From: Rotaria sp. Silwood1
Taxonomy: Eukaryota > Rotifera > Eurotatoria > Philodinida > Philodinidae
Assembly (NCBI GenBank): GCA_905250075.1
Contig: CAJNOP010000298.1
Location: 135,148-199,147, forward strand
DNA length: 64,000 nucleotides
Direction: 5' to 3'
Shown: positions 1-14,000 of the stretch, piece after piece
Numbering within the stretch: position 1 is the stretch's first letter
Layout of the letters: each line of letters opens with the position of its first letter
Notes under the pieces: generated by a model
Seen by the model: the letters and a program-made list of their open reading frames with translations, nothing else
Told to the model about the DNA's origin: nothing
Databases searched by the model: none
Made by a program: the position numbers and the translations under genes

Positions 1-47
1 ACCCACACCCACACCCACACCCACACCCCACACCCACACCCACACCC
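1..47. repeat. CCCACA telomere-like tract at window start
   Basis: Seven to eight units of CCCACA (TGTGGG on the other strand) with one shortened unit, ending at CACCCGGG. TGTGGG is the telomeric unit reported for the bdelloid Adineta vaga. A C-rich strand at a left end is the orientation of a true left telomere. It is also the orientation of the right half of the head-to-head arrays found elsewhere in this window, so the tract alone does not decide between chromosome end and internal array. Confidence 0.7.
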
Positions 48-519
48 GGGTTATCCCGAACAATTCCTAATGGGCCGATTTGGCCTCTTATGCGCCCCCG
101 TCCTTTGAAGAATCCATGGAATCAAAAGAAAAGAATTTTGAAAATCCTTACTCCACATCCTTATTGCTAGGAAAAATGTTTAAGAAGTTTTTGATTTAAG
201 AATGTTCGTTAATTTAATAATTATATAGTTGATATATTTCTCTGTGAATGATTTTCATGAATGAAAATATCTATAGTTTTTCATAATGAAGAAGCGAAAT
301 GGCGTATTAAAAATGGAGAAACAAACAACTTAGAACTGAATGGTAAATGCGATTCACTTGAAACCTTTTTCACAAATTTCTTTTTTAATTTTTGCATTCA
401 ATCAATATCATGAATTTCATGCATTGGAACAAGAGACATCTTAAAAATAGATTATTATGACATGTTTATTTCTTTTTCTCTTATTAAAGATTTGAAAATT
501 ATCTTTACATTGAAATATA
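48..519. other. 5' flank of the PKS gene, no gene seen
   Basis: AT-rich sequence between the telomere-like tract and the first ATG of the megasynthase. It must hold the promoter and 5' UTR, but I see no convincing TATA box or other defined site. If the window start is a chromosome end, the promoter lies within about 470 bp of the telomere. Confidence 0.5.
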
Positions 520-2029
520 ATGATGGATACTACAAATTCAATTGCTCAACAATTGAATATCTACAATGGAGAGAGTATGGGCAATTATCGAAATGATAGA
601 TTTAAAGAGCCCATTGCGTTAATTGGAATGTCATGTGCTTTTGCTGGTGGTATTGATACACCGGATACACTATGGAAACATTTGGTAGAATCAACAGATA
701 TTGGAAATGAAATTCCAAAAGAAAGGTTTGATATCGAATCTTTTTCTGCTCATGTTTTTGAAATTAATCCAACAATTAAAAAAACTCTTGTACGTCGTGG
801 ATATTTCTTAAATAATGATGTATTAAATAATTTTGATCCATCATTTTTTGGTATTACTGATGGTGATGCAATGAAAATGGATCCTTGTCATCGTATTTTG
901 CTTGAAAAATTTGTTCATCTTATCGAGGACGCCGGTTATACAATGGATGAAATAAAAGGAACACAAACAGCTGTTTATATTGCGCAATTTTCTCGAGATC
1001 ATGAAGTAACAGTTGATAAACAAGATATTGAAGCATATTTACACTTATTTGGTACAAATGTTGGTATACATAATGCATCAGCACGTATTTCATATCATTT
1101 TGGTCTTCATGGTCCCAATCTAGCATTAAATACAGGTTGTTCTTCATCACTTCAAGCTGTTCATCTTGCTATTCAATCTTTACATAATGGTGAAGCTAAA
1201 ATGGCTTGTGCTGGTGGTGTCAATACAAATTATACACCAGAATTACTTTTTGCTGGATCATTATCAGGAGCTCTATCACCTGATGGAAGATCTCGTGCTT
1301 ATGATATCAATGCCAATGGATATGCAAAAGGTGATGGTATTGGTTTAGTACTTTTGAAACGTTTAAGTGATGCTATTATTGATAAAGATCATATTTATTG
1401 TGTTATTCGTGATGTAATGTCAAATCATGATGGTAATCAGGATAAGCCTAGTTATACAGTACCATCATCATATGGACAAAGTTTACTTCTCAATCAAATT
1501 TATTTCCGTAATAAAATCGATTTAAAAAATGTACTCTATATTGAAGGTCATGGAACAGGTACACAAGTTGGGGATCCTATTGAAGCAAATACACTTGGAA
1601 AATTTTTTAATCGTGCACAAAATCAAACACCGCTTTTCATTGGTTCAGTTAAAACAAATATTGGACATACGGAAGCTGTAGCAGGTGTTGCAGCTTTAAT
1701 TAAAGTTGCATTATGTATGAAATATCGTATGCTTGTACCTAACATGCATTTTAGTCGTATCAATCCAAAAATTTATTCAAAAAAATACAATATAAAAGTT
1801 GTTAATAATTTTATTCCATTTCCAACAAATAAACCTGTTATTATTGGTATTAATGCATTTGGTGTAGGAGGTAATAATGCACATGCTATTGTTAGTGAAT
1901 GGCATGACTCAGAATTAAAAACTGAAAAGCAACAAAATGATATGGATAGTGATTTATTAAATCCTATTGAAAATAATTTTCAAAATCAACTTGATACAAG
2001 TAAACAATATTTTTTGTTAGTTTTATCAA
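520..2029 (+). CDS. PKS exon 1: ketosynthase domain
   Basis: Residues 1-503. The beta-ketoacyl synthase domain begins near residue 30 (EPIALIGMSCAFAGG). The triad is visible: Cys207 in NTGCSSS, His344 in EGHGTGT and His383 in NIGHTEA. The nucleophile motif is usually DTACSSS, so D to N and A to G are unusual substitutions beside an intact Cys. The exon ends in LLVLS, the usual start of the KS-AT linker. Donor GTGAGT is at 2030; the reading frame would stop seven bases later if unspliced. The split codon gives Thr504. Confidence 0.93.
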
Positions 2030-5000
2030 GTGAGTAAAGCTTTTAAATTGAATTAAGTATGATTAAATTGATATTATTTTTCATTTTTGATATTTTTAGC
2101 AAAATGTAATCAATCGATGAAAAAACAAATTGAAAATTTTTCATTATGGCTATCAAGAATTCCTGAACAACTTAAAAATGAATATCAACAAATGTTTTTT
2201 GCTTATCTATCCGAAAAACTTCTACTGAAACGAACAACAAGTTTTTCACACCGTACAACATTTGTATTTTCAAATATAAATGAACTTGAACATCAATTAA
2301 CATCGATATCAACAAATACAAACTATCCTGGTGTTCTTCTCACACAACAACAAAGCCAAAAGAATTTATCCAATATTTGTTTTGTTTTCAGTGGTCAAGG
2401 TCCTCAATGGTGGAAGATGGGACGTGAATTATATTATGCTGAACCTGTATTTCATTCATGGGTTAATAAAATAAATCAAGAATTTAGTCTTTTAACAAAT
2501 GATTGGATATTAGTTGATGAATTAATCAATACTAAAGATGAAACTTGTTCGCGTATTAATGATACCAATTTTGCGCAACCAGGTAAGAAACGTTTGTTTT
2601 TTTTTTAATTCGTGCTCGTGATAAACACTATTTGGAGTATTATATTTCTCAAACTTTAGTCATTCTAAGATGTATGAATAGCTCTTTTATGAGCAGATAC
2701 AATATCAGTTTAAAATGAGAGAAATAGACTCTAAAAAAAACTAAAAGGATTAAAGGTTATCAAAGAAACTAGTTCATAAAAAAAATGAAGTTGATGAAAA
2801 CGTGAGATGTATAAAAGTAGAAGGGAGTACGTTTGATTTTTCTATGACTTAGTATATTATGTAGATAATAAAATCAGTCACTTTTCTTCTTGATCATACA
2901 ACTATGCTATTAAATAGTTGAATCTTCGTCATTCCATATGATTTTCAAACTCATAAAAAAAAAACATTTGAAAGAAAGAACTTCGTAAAACCGATAAATG
3001 ATTAGCTTCGAATTAATCTTAGCTTTTGTTTTTGGCTTAATTCTTCGAAATAGTTTTGTGTTATTACAAGTAAAAAAACAAATATACTACTTTGTTCAAT
3101 ATGCAAATATGCACATGATAGTACGAGTATCAGAGTTTCAAAGAACCAGTTTAACTCACGATCGAATGATGTTTAATGATAGAAATTCACAATATCTTGA
3201 GGTTTTCGCAAACTTTTTTTTCTAAACTTAAAAAAAACATTCAATCTTTACATACAGTTATATTTTTGAGTATTGAACTTTATCAGTAAGCATTTATATA
3301 AATCTCTGTTTATCCATAAATAAATCTGAAAATCTCGGATTTAAATCCGAGAGTTACGTGTACTTCAAAAAGTGAATGAGACAGATGAGTCATCCTAGAA
3401 TGTGGGGCCATAAAAATTATCCTGGCAAACCTTTTTTATAAACACTTGTTTTCTATTGGCTACTGCTCAATTAATAGGATTTAGGGGCGAATACAGCTCA
3501 GATTTGAACTCTTCCCCTTGATTTATCCTAAGAAAGCCGTTTTTCTTATAACTTGATTTCTATTGGTTACTGCTCAACCAATGGAATTTCGAGGTGAATG
3601 GAGCACAGATTGAAGTTCTCCACCTCAGAAAATCTCGAACTATTATCTCTGTGATCGGAAGATAGAGCTCTAATTGTGAATCAGCTAGAGCGTGGACAAG
3701 AACAGAACCGAATTTCATTTAATTATCTTTGGAAACGGTGAGTTAACTTTCTTGTTTCCTTATGTTTTATATACCATTTTGTAGCTCATGAAATTCTCTA
3801 TCGAATGGTACACAATAGTTGGAGTTTTATTTGACTATGATAGGAAACGTTTTTTACGAAAGCGGAGATAGGTCAATCTTCCCATAGGGACGCATAGAGA
3901 AAACTGACTATTTTTGCAATAACTCAGCAATGGCTCGGCCAATCATTTTCATCTTCGAACTCGACCGAGATATTGTTGAGACTAAACTGTGTAGAAAATT
4001 TAATCGCGATCGGACTCTTCTTTCAAAAGTTATCATGTAAATGGATGAACAGTCAGCCGGACACACTGACCGATTCTAGTGTACTCACTTTTTGAGTACA
4101 CAAAAACTGGAAGAAAAATCTTTAGAGATACATATAATTTCAATTGATCTTGAACAAAAGACCAGTATAGAAACCTATTTCGATCTAATATGATTTTCTT
4201 TGTTTAATATCTATTATATTTTATGAGATAGTACGTTTGAAAGCGTAGAGATACGTATATCAGTTGGCGCATTTAAAAATAAATCTTTGTTAAAATTAAT
4301 TCAATTAGAATATAGTATTTTGTCGCACGAGATATAGACAAAAAAAACGTTTTATCTAAATTAGTACAATTACCAAAATTTTTACATCTATCTTATACAT
4401 TGAATCTTATCTGATCGTAAATATTAAATTGAATAAACGGATAAATTCATTTCAAAAGTCAAGTAGACATGAAAATAATTTTCTAAGAAAATAGAGATAA
4501 ATATCGTATAGAATCTTCTAAAAATATTTCAAAAAATACAAAGATGTATTAGTGATAGAATATATACGTAGAAGACGTTTTATGAACACATACGATAAGA
4601 AATATTTTCATTCTTCTATTTTTGTTTTAATATTAATATTTTTGATGAAGCTTTCCAAAGAAATTATTTTAAAAGAATGAATCAGGTCTATTTTTAAAAT
4701 GATCTTATAAGAAAATTATTTGATAATGTATATTTAAGATATGTATATGTTAATGACTAATCTCGAATGAGCTAAAAACTTTATATTAAACATTTCATAA
4801 ACTTCTAGATACATGTTTAATCATAATTCTAATTAGTGAAAAATTTTAAATCAATGATATTTGAGGTATAGCAATTACTAATGAAAGAACCAAAGGCACA
4901 AACGTTTTCAATTGTGTAATCGATTTTGAGTTCAAAATCAGTGCATATACGATAAATACCATTGACATATGAAAAATTTTATAAAGAATTTCCATTTGTT

Positions 5001-8000
5001 TTCTCTTCAGACTGATGAATGTTTTAATACAATTTTAGCTTATGACATAGTATATGCCAACAAATTTTCAGACAATATTTCGAGCTGAGGCTTACCTGAT
5101 AAACAAATCTAGTGAAGAGTGACATAAATTTCAACTCGAAGCCATCTTTTCTGTTCTAAGTATAAAAACTTTCGAAACAACAAATAAAAATTTTGCTGTA
5201 GAAATAAACGCTTACTAAAATTTTAACATTTCTAAAAGGAAACATTTTTTTCAGTTAAAATTTTTAGTCTACTTTAGTCATTAATAGAGCTATTTGCTAA
5301 TTAAATCTCATCTTGAAACATTGTTCTATGATATTTTGTTATATACTGTGGCATACTCCAAAATTTTAGTAAAAAATATTTATAATTCTCAACAGAAGGT
5401 CTATGAGAGATTTTTCTTTTCAAGTTTTTTCATCATTCGACGAGATTTTTCTTGTCTATCGAGTTAAAATTCAAAAGTGGTCAGATACTTTAAAACCCTA
5501 TATCTAATTAAATAGAGGATAAACTGAAACATCTCATTGTGGTACATGAAGAAATCTTTGAACAAATAGTTTTAAAAGGAAAGCTTGTGAACAATTATCT
5601 GCTTATAAATTTTCAATTGATTAAAAACAGATTTTATATCAAATGAAAGAGGTAAAAACTTAACATATATTTATATTTAAAGATTTTATTCGAAAAAAAA
5701 CAGTAAAACTTTAGAAGGAACTTAAGTGAAAATGAAAGAAGTATTTAAAACCATTTTGATTAATTTTTATTTGTTTATCAAATAAATGATAAATGAATAT
5801 TGTAAATTTTTCAATAAATACTCTTTTATTTATTTTCAATTCTAGCTTTATTTGCTATTCAAGTAGCTTTAACGGCATTATGGAATTCTTGGGATATTTA
5901 TCCAAAAGCAGTTATTGGACATTCAGCTGGAGAAATAGCAGCAGCATTTGTATGCGGAAAATTATCATTAAAAGAAGCAGTAAAAATAGTTTATTATCGT
6001 TCAATATTACAACATCGAAATACACGTCAAAATGGTCGTATGTTAGCTGTATCGATAAGTGAATCAGATGCACGTTTATTATTAAATGGCGTTGAAAATC
6101 ATGTTTCAATAGCTGCTATAAATAGTCCAGAATCTGTTACATTAAGTGGTGATAATCGCGTATTAGAAGAATTATATAATATTCTTAGTATACAAAAATC
6201 AAATGTATTTAAAACATGGTTAAGAATTGAAAATGCTTTTCATAGTCAACAAATGGAACGGTTTCATATTCGTGAAGATCTAATGAATTATTTAACTGAT
6301 ATTAAAGGATACAATGTTGAACAATCAGAATTATTTGATATAAATTATTTAAATACTTATCACTATTCAACTGTTACAGGTAATCGTATAGATAATAAAA
6401 ACTTTCAATTTAATGCTCAATATTGGTGGAATAATATAAGACAAACAGTTTTATTTTCTCATGGTATTAAATCAATTGTAAATGATTTTGCTAAAAATTC
6501 AAATCTAACATTTATTGAAATTTCTCCACATCCAGTTTTATCAGCATCAATTGGAGAATGTCTTAGTTTATTTTCATCATCTGTATCATCATCACTAACT
6601 TTACCTTCACTTAATCGTAAGGAAAATGAACAACAAACAATATTAACATCATTATCACGATTACATAAAAGTAAATGGGATAAATTTTTTAAATCACGTT
6701 CTTATTCAAATCTCATCAATGTACAAGATCATAATAAAAATGATATAATAAAATTAATTCATTCTTGTATTCAACAATTACCATCTTATGCATTTAATCA
6801 TAATATTTATTGGTATGAAACAAAAGATTCAGTATTTACAAGACGTGCAATAAAAACTCAATATCATCCATTACTTGGTATTCGTTTATGGCATAATGAA
6901 TCAATAAATCCAACATGGAAAAATCAAATTATAATTAGTAATAAAAATCATGAATTAATTCAAGATCATATTATTCAAGGAAATATTTTATTTCCTGGTT
7001 CAGCTTTTATTGAATTAGCTATTGCAGCTATAAATGAATTATCCTCATCATCAAATATGTCATTTTCACTTGAAAATATTCAATTTTTAAGTGCACTTTT
7101 ATTGAAAAAAAATGAAATAAATGAAATTCATACAATAATTGTGATGCCATATCAACAATTTTTAATTTATAGTCGTTGTAATCATTCCAAAGATTGTGTA
7201 CGTACAAGTGGTATTAGTGGAAATGATATTGATACAAATAATGATGAATTATTTCATAATAATAAAATTTTAAATGAATATTCATTAAAACAATGGACTT
7301 TACATGCACAAGGTACAATAAATACAAAAATTGATATTTCAATACAAAATTCACTTAATAATATTAATTTAATTTTAAATCGTTTTAAAAATCTTGAATA
7401 TTTAATAGAAAATGAAAATGAAATAAGAAAATTTTATTCATATTTATCTCGTCGTGGTTATAATTATGGATCATATTTTCAAGGTATTAAATCTATAAAA
7501 CGAACACGTTCAAAAACATTAGCAGAAATATGTCTACCTTCAATATTTTTACAATTAAATAAAGAACAACAAAATGATCAAGAAAAATATTATTTACATC
7601 CTGTATTATTAGATATATGTATACATACTGTATTAAGTATTCTTCCAGGTAATGATACATTTGTACCGAACTCAATTGAAAAAATAATTTATTATCAACA
7701 ACTTACACCAAAACTTATATTAAATGAAAATATTTTTATTTATAATTCATTTCGAATGCCTGTACGAGGTGTTACAATAGAAGAGAATTATATAACAGAT
7801 ATTGTCATATTTACATCATCATCTATAATTGCAAATATATCAGGAGTTAATTTTCGACAAATTCCATCCAATGAATCGATTCAATCACAAACAATATTTG
7901 AAAAACTTGATAATTATATTTTTAATCCAATTAATAATAATAGTCTTGATATTAATCAAGTTATACAACGTTATTGTCAAGAAAAACAATGGAGACAATG

Positions 8001-11000
8001 TCACTTAATTGAATCATTATTAATGAAATATTTAATAACACCTAATGATATTTTAAACTCATCTATTGATATTGTTTATGATGATGATAATAATCATAAT
8101 AATAATAATAATAAAATTGAAAAAATAAAAGATATTCGTTTAGAAATAATAAATGGTATATCACAAATAGATAAGAATATAAATCAATCGAAAACAATTG
8201 TTACTGAACTTGGTACGCGTTATGTTGTTGTTTTATTTAAAAGATTATTAAATAATCAAATTGAATTTTCACAAACATATATTCAATCATTAATATCATC
8301 TAAACATTATAAATTAATGAATTCATTATTTGTTCTTCTTGAAAATTATGATTATATTAAAAAATTAGATGAAAATAATTCATGGAAATTTATTCAAGAT
8401 ATTAATACAATTAATGAATATACAAATAATTTGTTATTAATGAAAATTTTACATGAATTTCCTCATTTAAATTGTTTCACATATATTCTTTCATCATGTG
8501 GAACGAAACTTTTTGAAATTTTAACTGATCAATTAGAACCATTACAAATATTATTTTGTTCAGAAAATGAAAAATATCTTCAAGAACTTTATTCTCTTAT
8601 ATCAAAAACATTAACGAAATTAATATTTACATCTTTGTGTTCTTGTTTTAAAATAAATATCAAACATAATAATAGTAATAAAAATATATTAAGAATATTA
8701 GAAATAGGTGCTGGTACAGGTGGATCAACGATATTTATTCTTAATATTTTACTTGATTTTGCAAATAGTACACAAACAATAATTGAATATACATTTACTG
8801 ATGTATCTGTTGCTTTTTTTACTAAAGCTCAACAACGATTTGCTAAATTATTAGAAGAAAAGAGTCAAAATAATTATTTAATTATTAAATATGAAACATT
8901 TGATATTGATCAAAATTCATTACATCAACAAAATATGTTTTCAGAATCTTACGATATTATATTTGCCGCTAATGTTATTCATGTAGCAACAAATATTGTC
9001 GATTCTGTTTCTAGTCTTCGACAATTACTTGTACCAGGGGGTTTATGTATTTTACTTGAACTTACAATAGAATCATTATCATTTTTAGATTTAACATTTG
9101 GTTTGCTTCCACAATGGTGGAATTTTAGTGCAAATGATCCTATTCGAAAACCATTTCAACATGCAATTATAACATCTAATCAATGGATTGAAACATTTCA
9201 ACTAGCAAAAGGTTTTGATTCCATTGAAGTTGTATCTACATCGAACGGTGATATGAGTACAATTATTGCTCAAAAATCAACAAAACAACCAATATTAAAA
9301 GATCTATCGGAAAGATTTCAACAAGCATGGTTAATTTTTAGTGATAATAAACAAAAATTTGGTTGGAAAATTGCAGAAAAATTACAAGATGAATTTTTCG
9401 AAAAGAATATAACGATTATTTCATATAAAAATAATGATGAAAATTCGTACAATTTCAATACTTATAGAGTTGATAATCTATCTGATATAAAAAAATGTAT
9501 TCAAGATATTTTATTGAAATATTCATTATTAAATATTATATTTGCTTGGACACTTGATTTAGAAAATTTAAATGAGGATGATGAAATTTCTTTAACTCAT
9601 GATAAACTTAAAGAACAAGAAGAATTAGGATGTGTTTCGTTAATGAATATAGTTCAATCAATTTCTTCATTACAACCGGATATTATACCAAATATATTTG
9701 TGCTAACACAAGATGCACAATTTGATATTGAAAATAAACTACAATTCAATTATTGTCAATCTTCAATAATTGGTTTTGCAAGATCTATTATTAAAGAATA
9801 TGCTACAAATCGTTTTCGATTAATTGATATTCCATTAAAATTTCAATCAAATATTATTGACAGATTATTAAATGAATTTCTTCATTGTAATAATAGTTTA
9901 TACGAAGAAGAAGTTTTATTACGTTATCATGAAGAAAATAATAATATTATTAGAATGATATCACAATTTGAAAAAATAATTGAAAATAAACAAGAACAAG
10001 AATTTGAAAATAAAATAATAATTCCAAATCGTGATTCAAATTCAATAGCATTTAAATTACAAATATCAAAAACATTATTTTTATCTGATCTCCAATGGAT
10101 TACATTTGATCGAAATGCATTTATAATTTCACCTGATCAAATTGAAGTAAAAATTCATTGTGTTGGAATTAGTTTTCGAGACGTTTTAAAAGCACGCGGT
10201 TTATATCCTCATATTCGACAATTTGCTGTTGAATATGCAGATCAAGAAGCTAATGCTCGAGATGAAGAAATTGGTTTTGAATTTTCGGGTACAATTACTC
10301 GTCTTGGTTCAAATGTACGTAAAGGTTTTCAAGTAGGAGATCGTATTTTTGGTAAAACCATTGAAAGTGGTACGTTTAAATCTCATATTATTGTTGATAA
10401 ATATGCTATTGTTCATGCACCAGAAAATCTTACCATGGAAGAACTATGTACCATACCAGTAAGTTTTTTAACAGCTGTTTATGCTCTTTATGAACGTGCT
10501 AATTTAAAACCTAAACAAACAGTATTAATTCATGCAGCAACAGGTGCTGTTGGTTTAGCATTAATTCAATTATGTCGTAGAAGAAATGCTAAAATTATTG
10601 CAACAGCTGGAACAGAAGAAAAACGAAAATATCTTCGTGATATTTGTCAAATTGAATATGTATTTAATAGTCGTGACTTATCATTTGTTGAAAATATTCG
10701 TCAGATATTTCCAAATGGAATTGATATTATAATTAATTCATTAGCTGGAGAATTTTTACAAGAATCAATTAAATTACTTGCACCTCATGGACATTTTGTT
10801 GAAATTGGAAAACGAGATGTTTATTCAAATTCAAAATTACCATTATTTCAATTTCGAAATGATTGTTCATCACATATAGTTGATTTATTTACGTTAGAAA
10901 AATATCAAAAAGAAAAAACACATCACTTACTTCAAGAAATTTCAAATGAAATTAACCAAGGATTATTAACTCCTATTAAACCAATGACAATTTTTGAACC

Positions 11001-14000
11001 ATCTCAAGTCATTCAAGCTTTTCAATTCTTTAGTCAAGCTACTCATTTAGGAAAATTAGTTCTTCGAATTACTCAATCTGATCAAGAATTAAATATTATT
11101 GATGTTAAACAGGATACCAATAAAAATTCTGTGCAAATAAGTATGTAAAAAAATTTCTTTTTTTGTTTTGATAGAGATAAAAAAGTAGAGTATTCTTTTC
11201 TTTATCAGTCTATATAGAAAGAAACTTTTTTAAATCTTTTTATAAAGAATTACAATATCTACATTACTACTTTTCATATGACCTAAGTAGTAGTGGCGAA
11301 GTCGGAATTTCGGTCTAGGGAAATCTGAGCTCCATATTCATTGTCCAAAGTCTGTACAGTTAGTACAAGATTTTTTCCGTGCGTTTTCAAACTCGATGCA
11401 GTATTTTGCTTCCTAATATTCTATTTAATCACTTATTGCTCATGTGTTTTTTATATGAAGACTAGACCATAAGTCAAGCAACAGTTTTTTTTTCGGTTTC
11501 TTTCCTACATATCATCATCATTTAGGGCTCATTCTTATACCACAGATATATCTTTGATTACTTAACTTACTCTGAAAGTCTCAGCACTATAGAATGAAAA
11601 TTCGTTGAGAAAAGTACAAATATGTTTCATGTACAGGGTGTATAAATATATTTTGTTAGGGAAATAACATTATATTTTCAAATAGCATTCATAACAAATT
11701 TTATACCAACTTAAAGTCCGTCAAAAATGGGATTTATTAATCCTAAATAATAAGGGCTATGACAAGCTTTCAGTGTCAAGTTCAGAAAATTCCTAGAATA
11801 TTACGGCATATGACTATAGGGAAATCTATTTTCATGCGGAAATTCAAGTTGAATCTAATCTAAAATGATGAATATCTCAAAACAATACTTATCCTTTCAA
11901 CGATTGATAAGTGTAGTCAATAATTAACATGAGAACTATTAGTATTCTTTACGGCACGGAGATAAAGCGGATGTCAACATAATAGAATTTTAGATAACAT
12001 AATACTTGTTGTTATGTTTGTCAAAATGTCTGAAACGTATGTTTTTTTGCGAGTTTATTCACGATGACGATTATGTTTCGTCTCTAATAGCATTGTTAAT
12101 TTCATTCTATATTATGGTTGCTCCAATATTTCTAGATCAGGTGTCGATTGCCTTGTAATATTCATCATTTTAGATCAGATTCAACTTGAATTTCCGCATG
12201 AAAGCAGATTTTCTATAGTCATATGGTGTAATATTCTAGGAATTTTTCTGAACTTGACACTGAAAGCTTATCGTAGCCCTTACTATTTAGTATTCATAAA
12301 TCCCATTTTTGATGGATTTTAAGTTGGTATAAAATTTGTTATGAATGCTATTTGAAAATACAACGTTATTTCCCTAGCAAAACATTTTTACACACTCTGT
12401 ATATTGCAACTCTTTAGTAGCAAAAGCTTAACAATCTAAATGGAGCTAAAATTTTTTAGGGAAAGCTCGGAAGTTTCTAGACGGAGCTCAGCTACTGGTA
12501 ACTCCGCCACTACTAAATAGAATAAAAGTCTTATAGTTGTTCAAAATATGTTTCAGTAAAAAAAAAGAAAAAAAAAGCAATTAGTTCATTTACGGATGGA
12601 TGCGTTACAGTCAAAATTAGAATTCTAAAGATTACCGGTTAATGTTGGGATTCTAATTTTGACCAGATTGTTTTTGCATAAAATTGAAATTTCAGTTTTG
12701 TCCGGAGGAAATGAGAATCGGAATAGAAATCAATCGGATGACGTATGGGCGTGTGATTTGGTTTCTGAGCTAGTGAGTGTAGTTGTTCTGGTACAGGTGT
12801 GAATCTTTTTTATCCTATACGCATATTGGCGCTGATCAGTTCTGTCAGATAGCCGAATCCAAAATGCGGAATGCAAATCTTAGAATCTGTAAATTTTGAA
12901 ATTACGAAGACTTTTAAGGATTAATTTCAACTAGCTAAATAAAATTCTTCTCAGCCACATTATTAATAGTGTTATTCTTCATCGTCATAAGATATATTTC
13001 AGTAAGGAAAAGAGAATAAATAGCAAGATATAATTAACTTTACGAATAATTACTCATAAAAGTATAAAATTTGCATACTATGGGCTATTTAATTTCAGTC
13101 TGAATTTATCAAATAAAAATAATACTTGATTTCAAACTGAAACGTGAGTCTAGGAGTGAGGGGGGAGTGACTGAGGGTGTGGGTGTTGGTCTGGGACCCA
13201 CACACACACCCACACCCATGGTGCGGGTGTGGGCGCGCGAGTGAGGGTGAGGGTGTGCTTGTGGCTTTGTGTACTATAGGCTTTAGTCCCCTGCACAAGG
13301 GACTAAGCGGGGACTAAGCTTTTTGTGGGGGGGACTAAGGGGGACTTTGCAGGACTAGGGGGGACTAAGGGTTTTTAGTGGGACTACGTAGTATCAAACG
13401 AGAAAAGTTTGATTCGGAAGAAATTGGTGCGGTTTTTTTGATTTTAGAATTCAGTTTGAAATAAAAAAGCCCATAGACTCAAAATTTGATACTAAGGACG
13501 TGGATATAGATCCACACCCAAATCTTATATTTGCTGCTTTGTTTTTATTGAAGATTCTGCAATAGTAAGAGAGAGAGGTGAATGTAAAATATATATTATA
13601 TTATTCATTTATTTTACTGTCGTTGAACAAGATAAAAACTAGAAGCTATACGTGAAAATGAAGAAACAACAATTGGTTCTTTTAGCCGATCGATAGAAGA
13701 AGAAATAAAACTTCCTTCATATTATTGATATATTTTTACAAATATTACCAGACAAGTGAAATCTGATTAAAATATAAAGTATCCGAAATCTAAATTTTTC
13801 ATACAAAATCCGAAAGATTTCACGATACTGATTCATATCCATCCACATCCTATCCAAAAAATTTCTAGTCGAATTCTAATTTTGTCCGATCAAAGTTAGA
13901 ATTTGATCAGATTCTAATTTTGACCATGATAAATATGTACAATGAAAAATAACTAAATTTTTCATGCCAACGTAAAAATAATTTAATAATAGTTTTTTCT

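Noticed and set aside
841-1348. Antisense and shifted open frames over the ketosynthase exon
   Set aside because: They overlap a strongly conserved KS frame and have no family-like motif; shadows of the real gene.
13285-13385. GGGACTAAG repeats as a CRISPR-like array
   Set aside because: Units are short, contiguous and diverged, with no spacers, in a eukaryotic intron.
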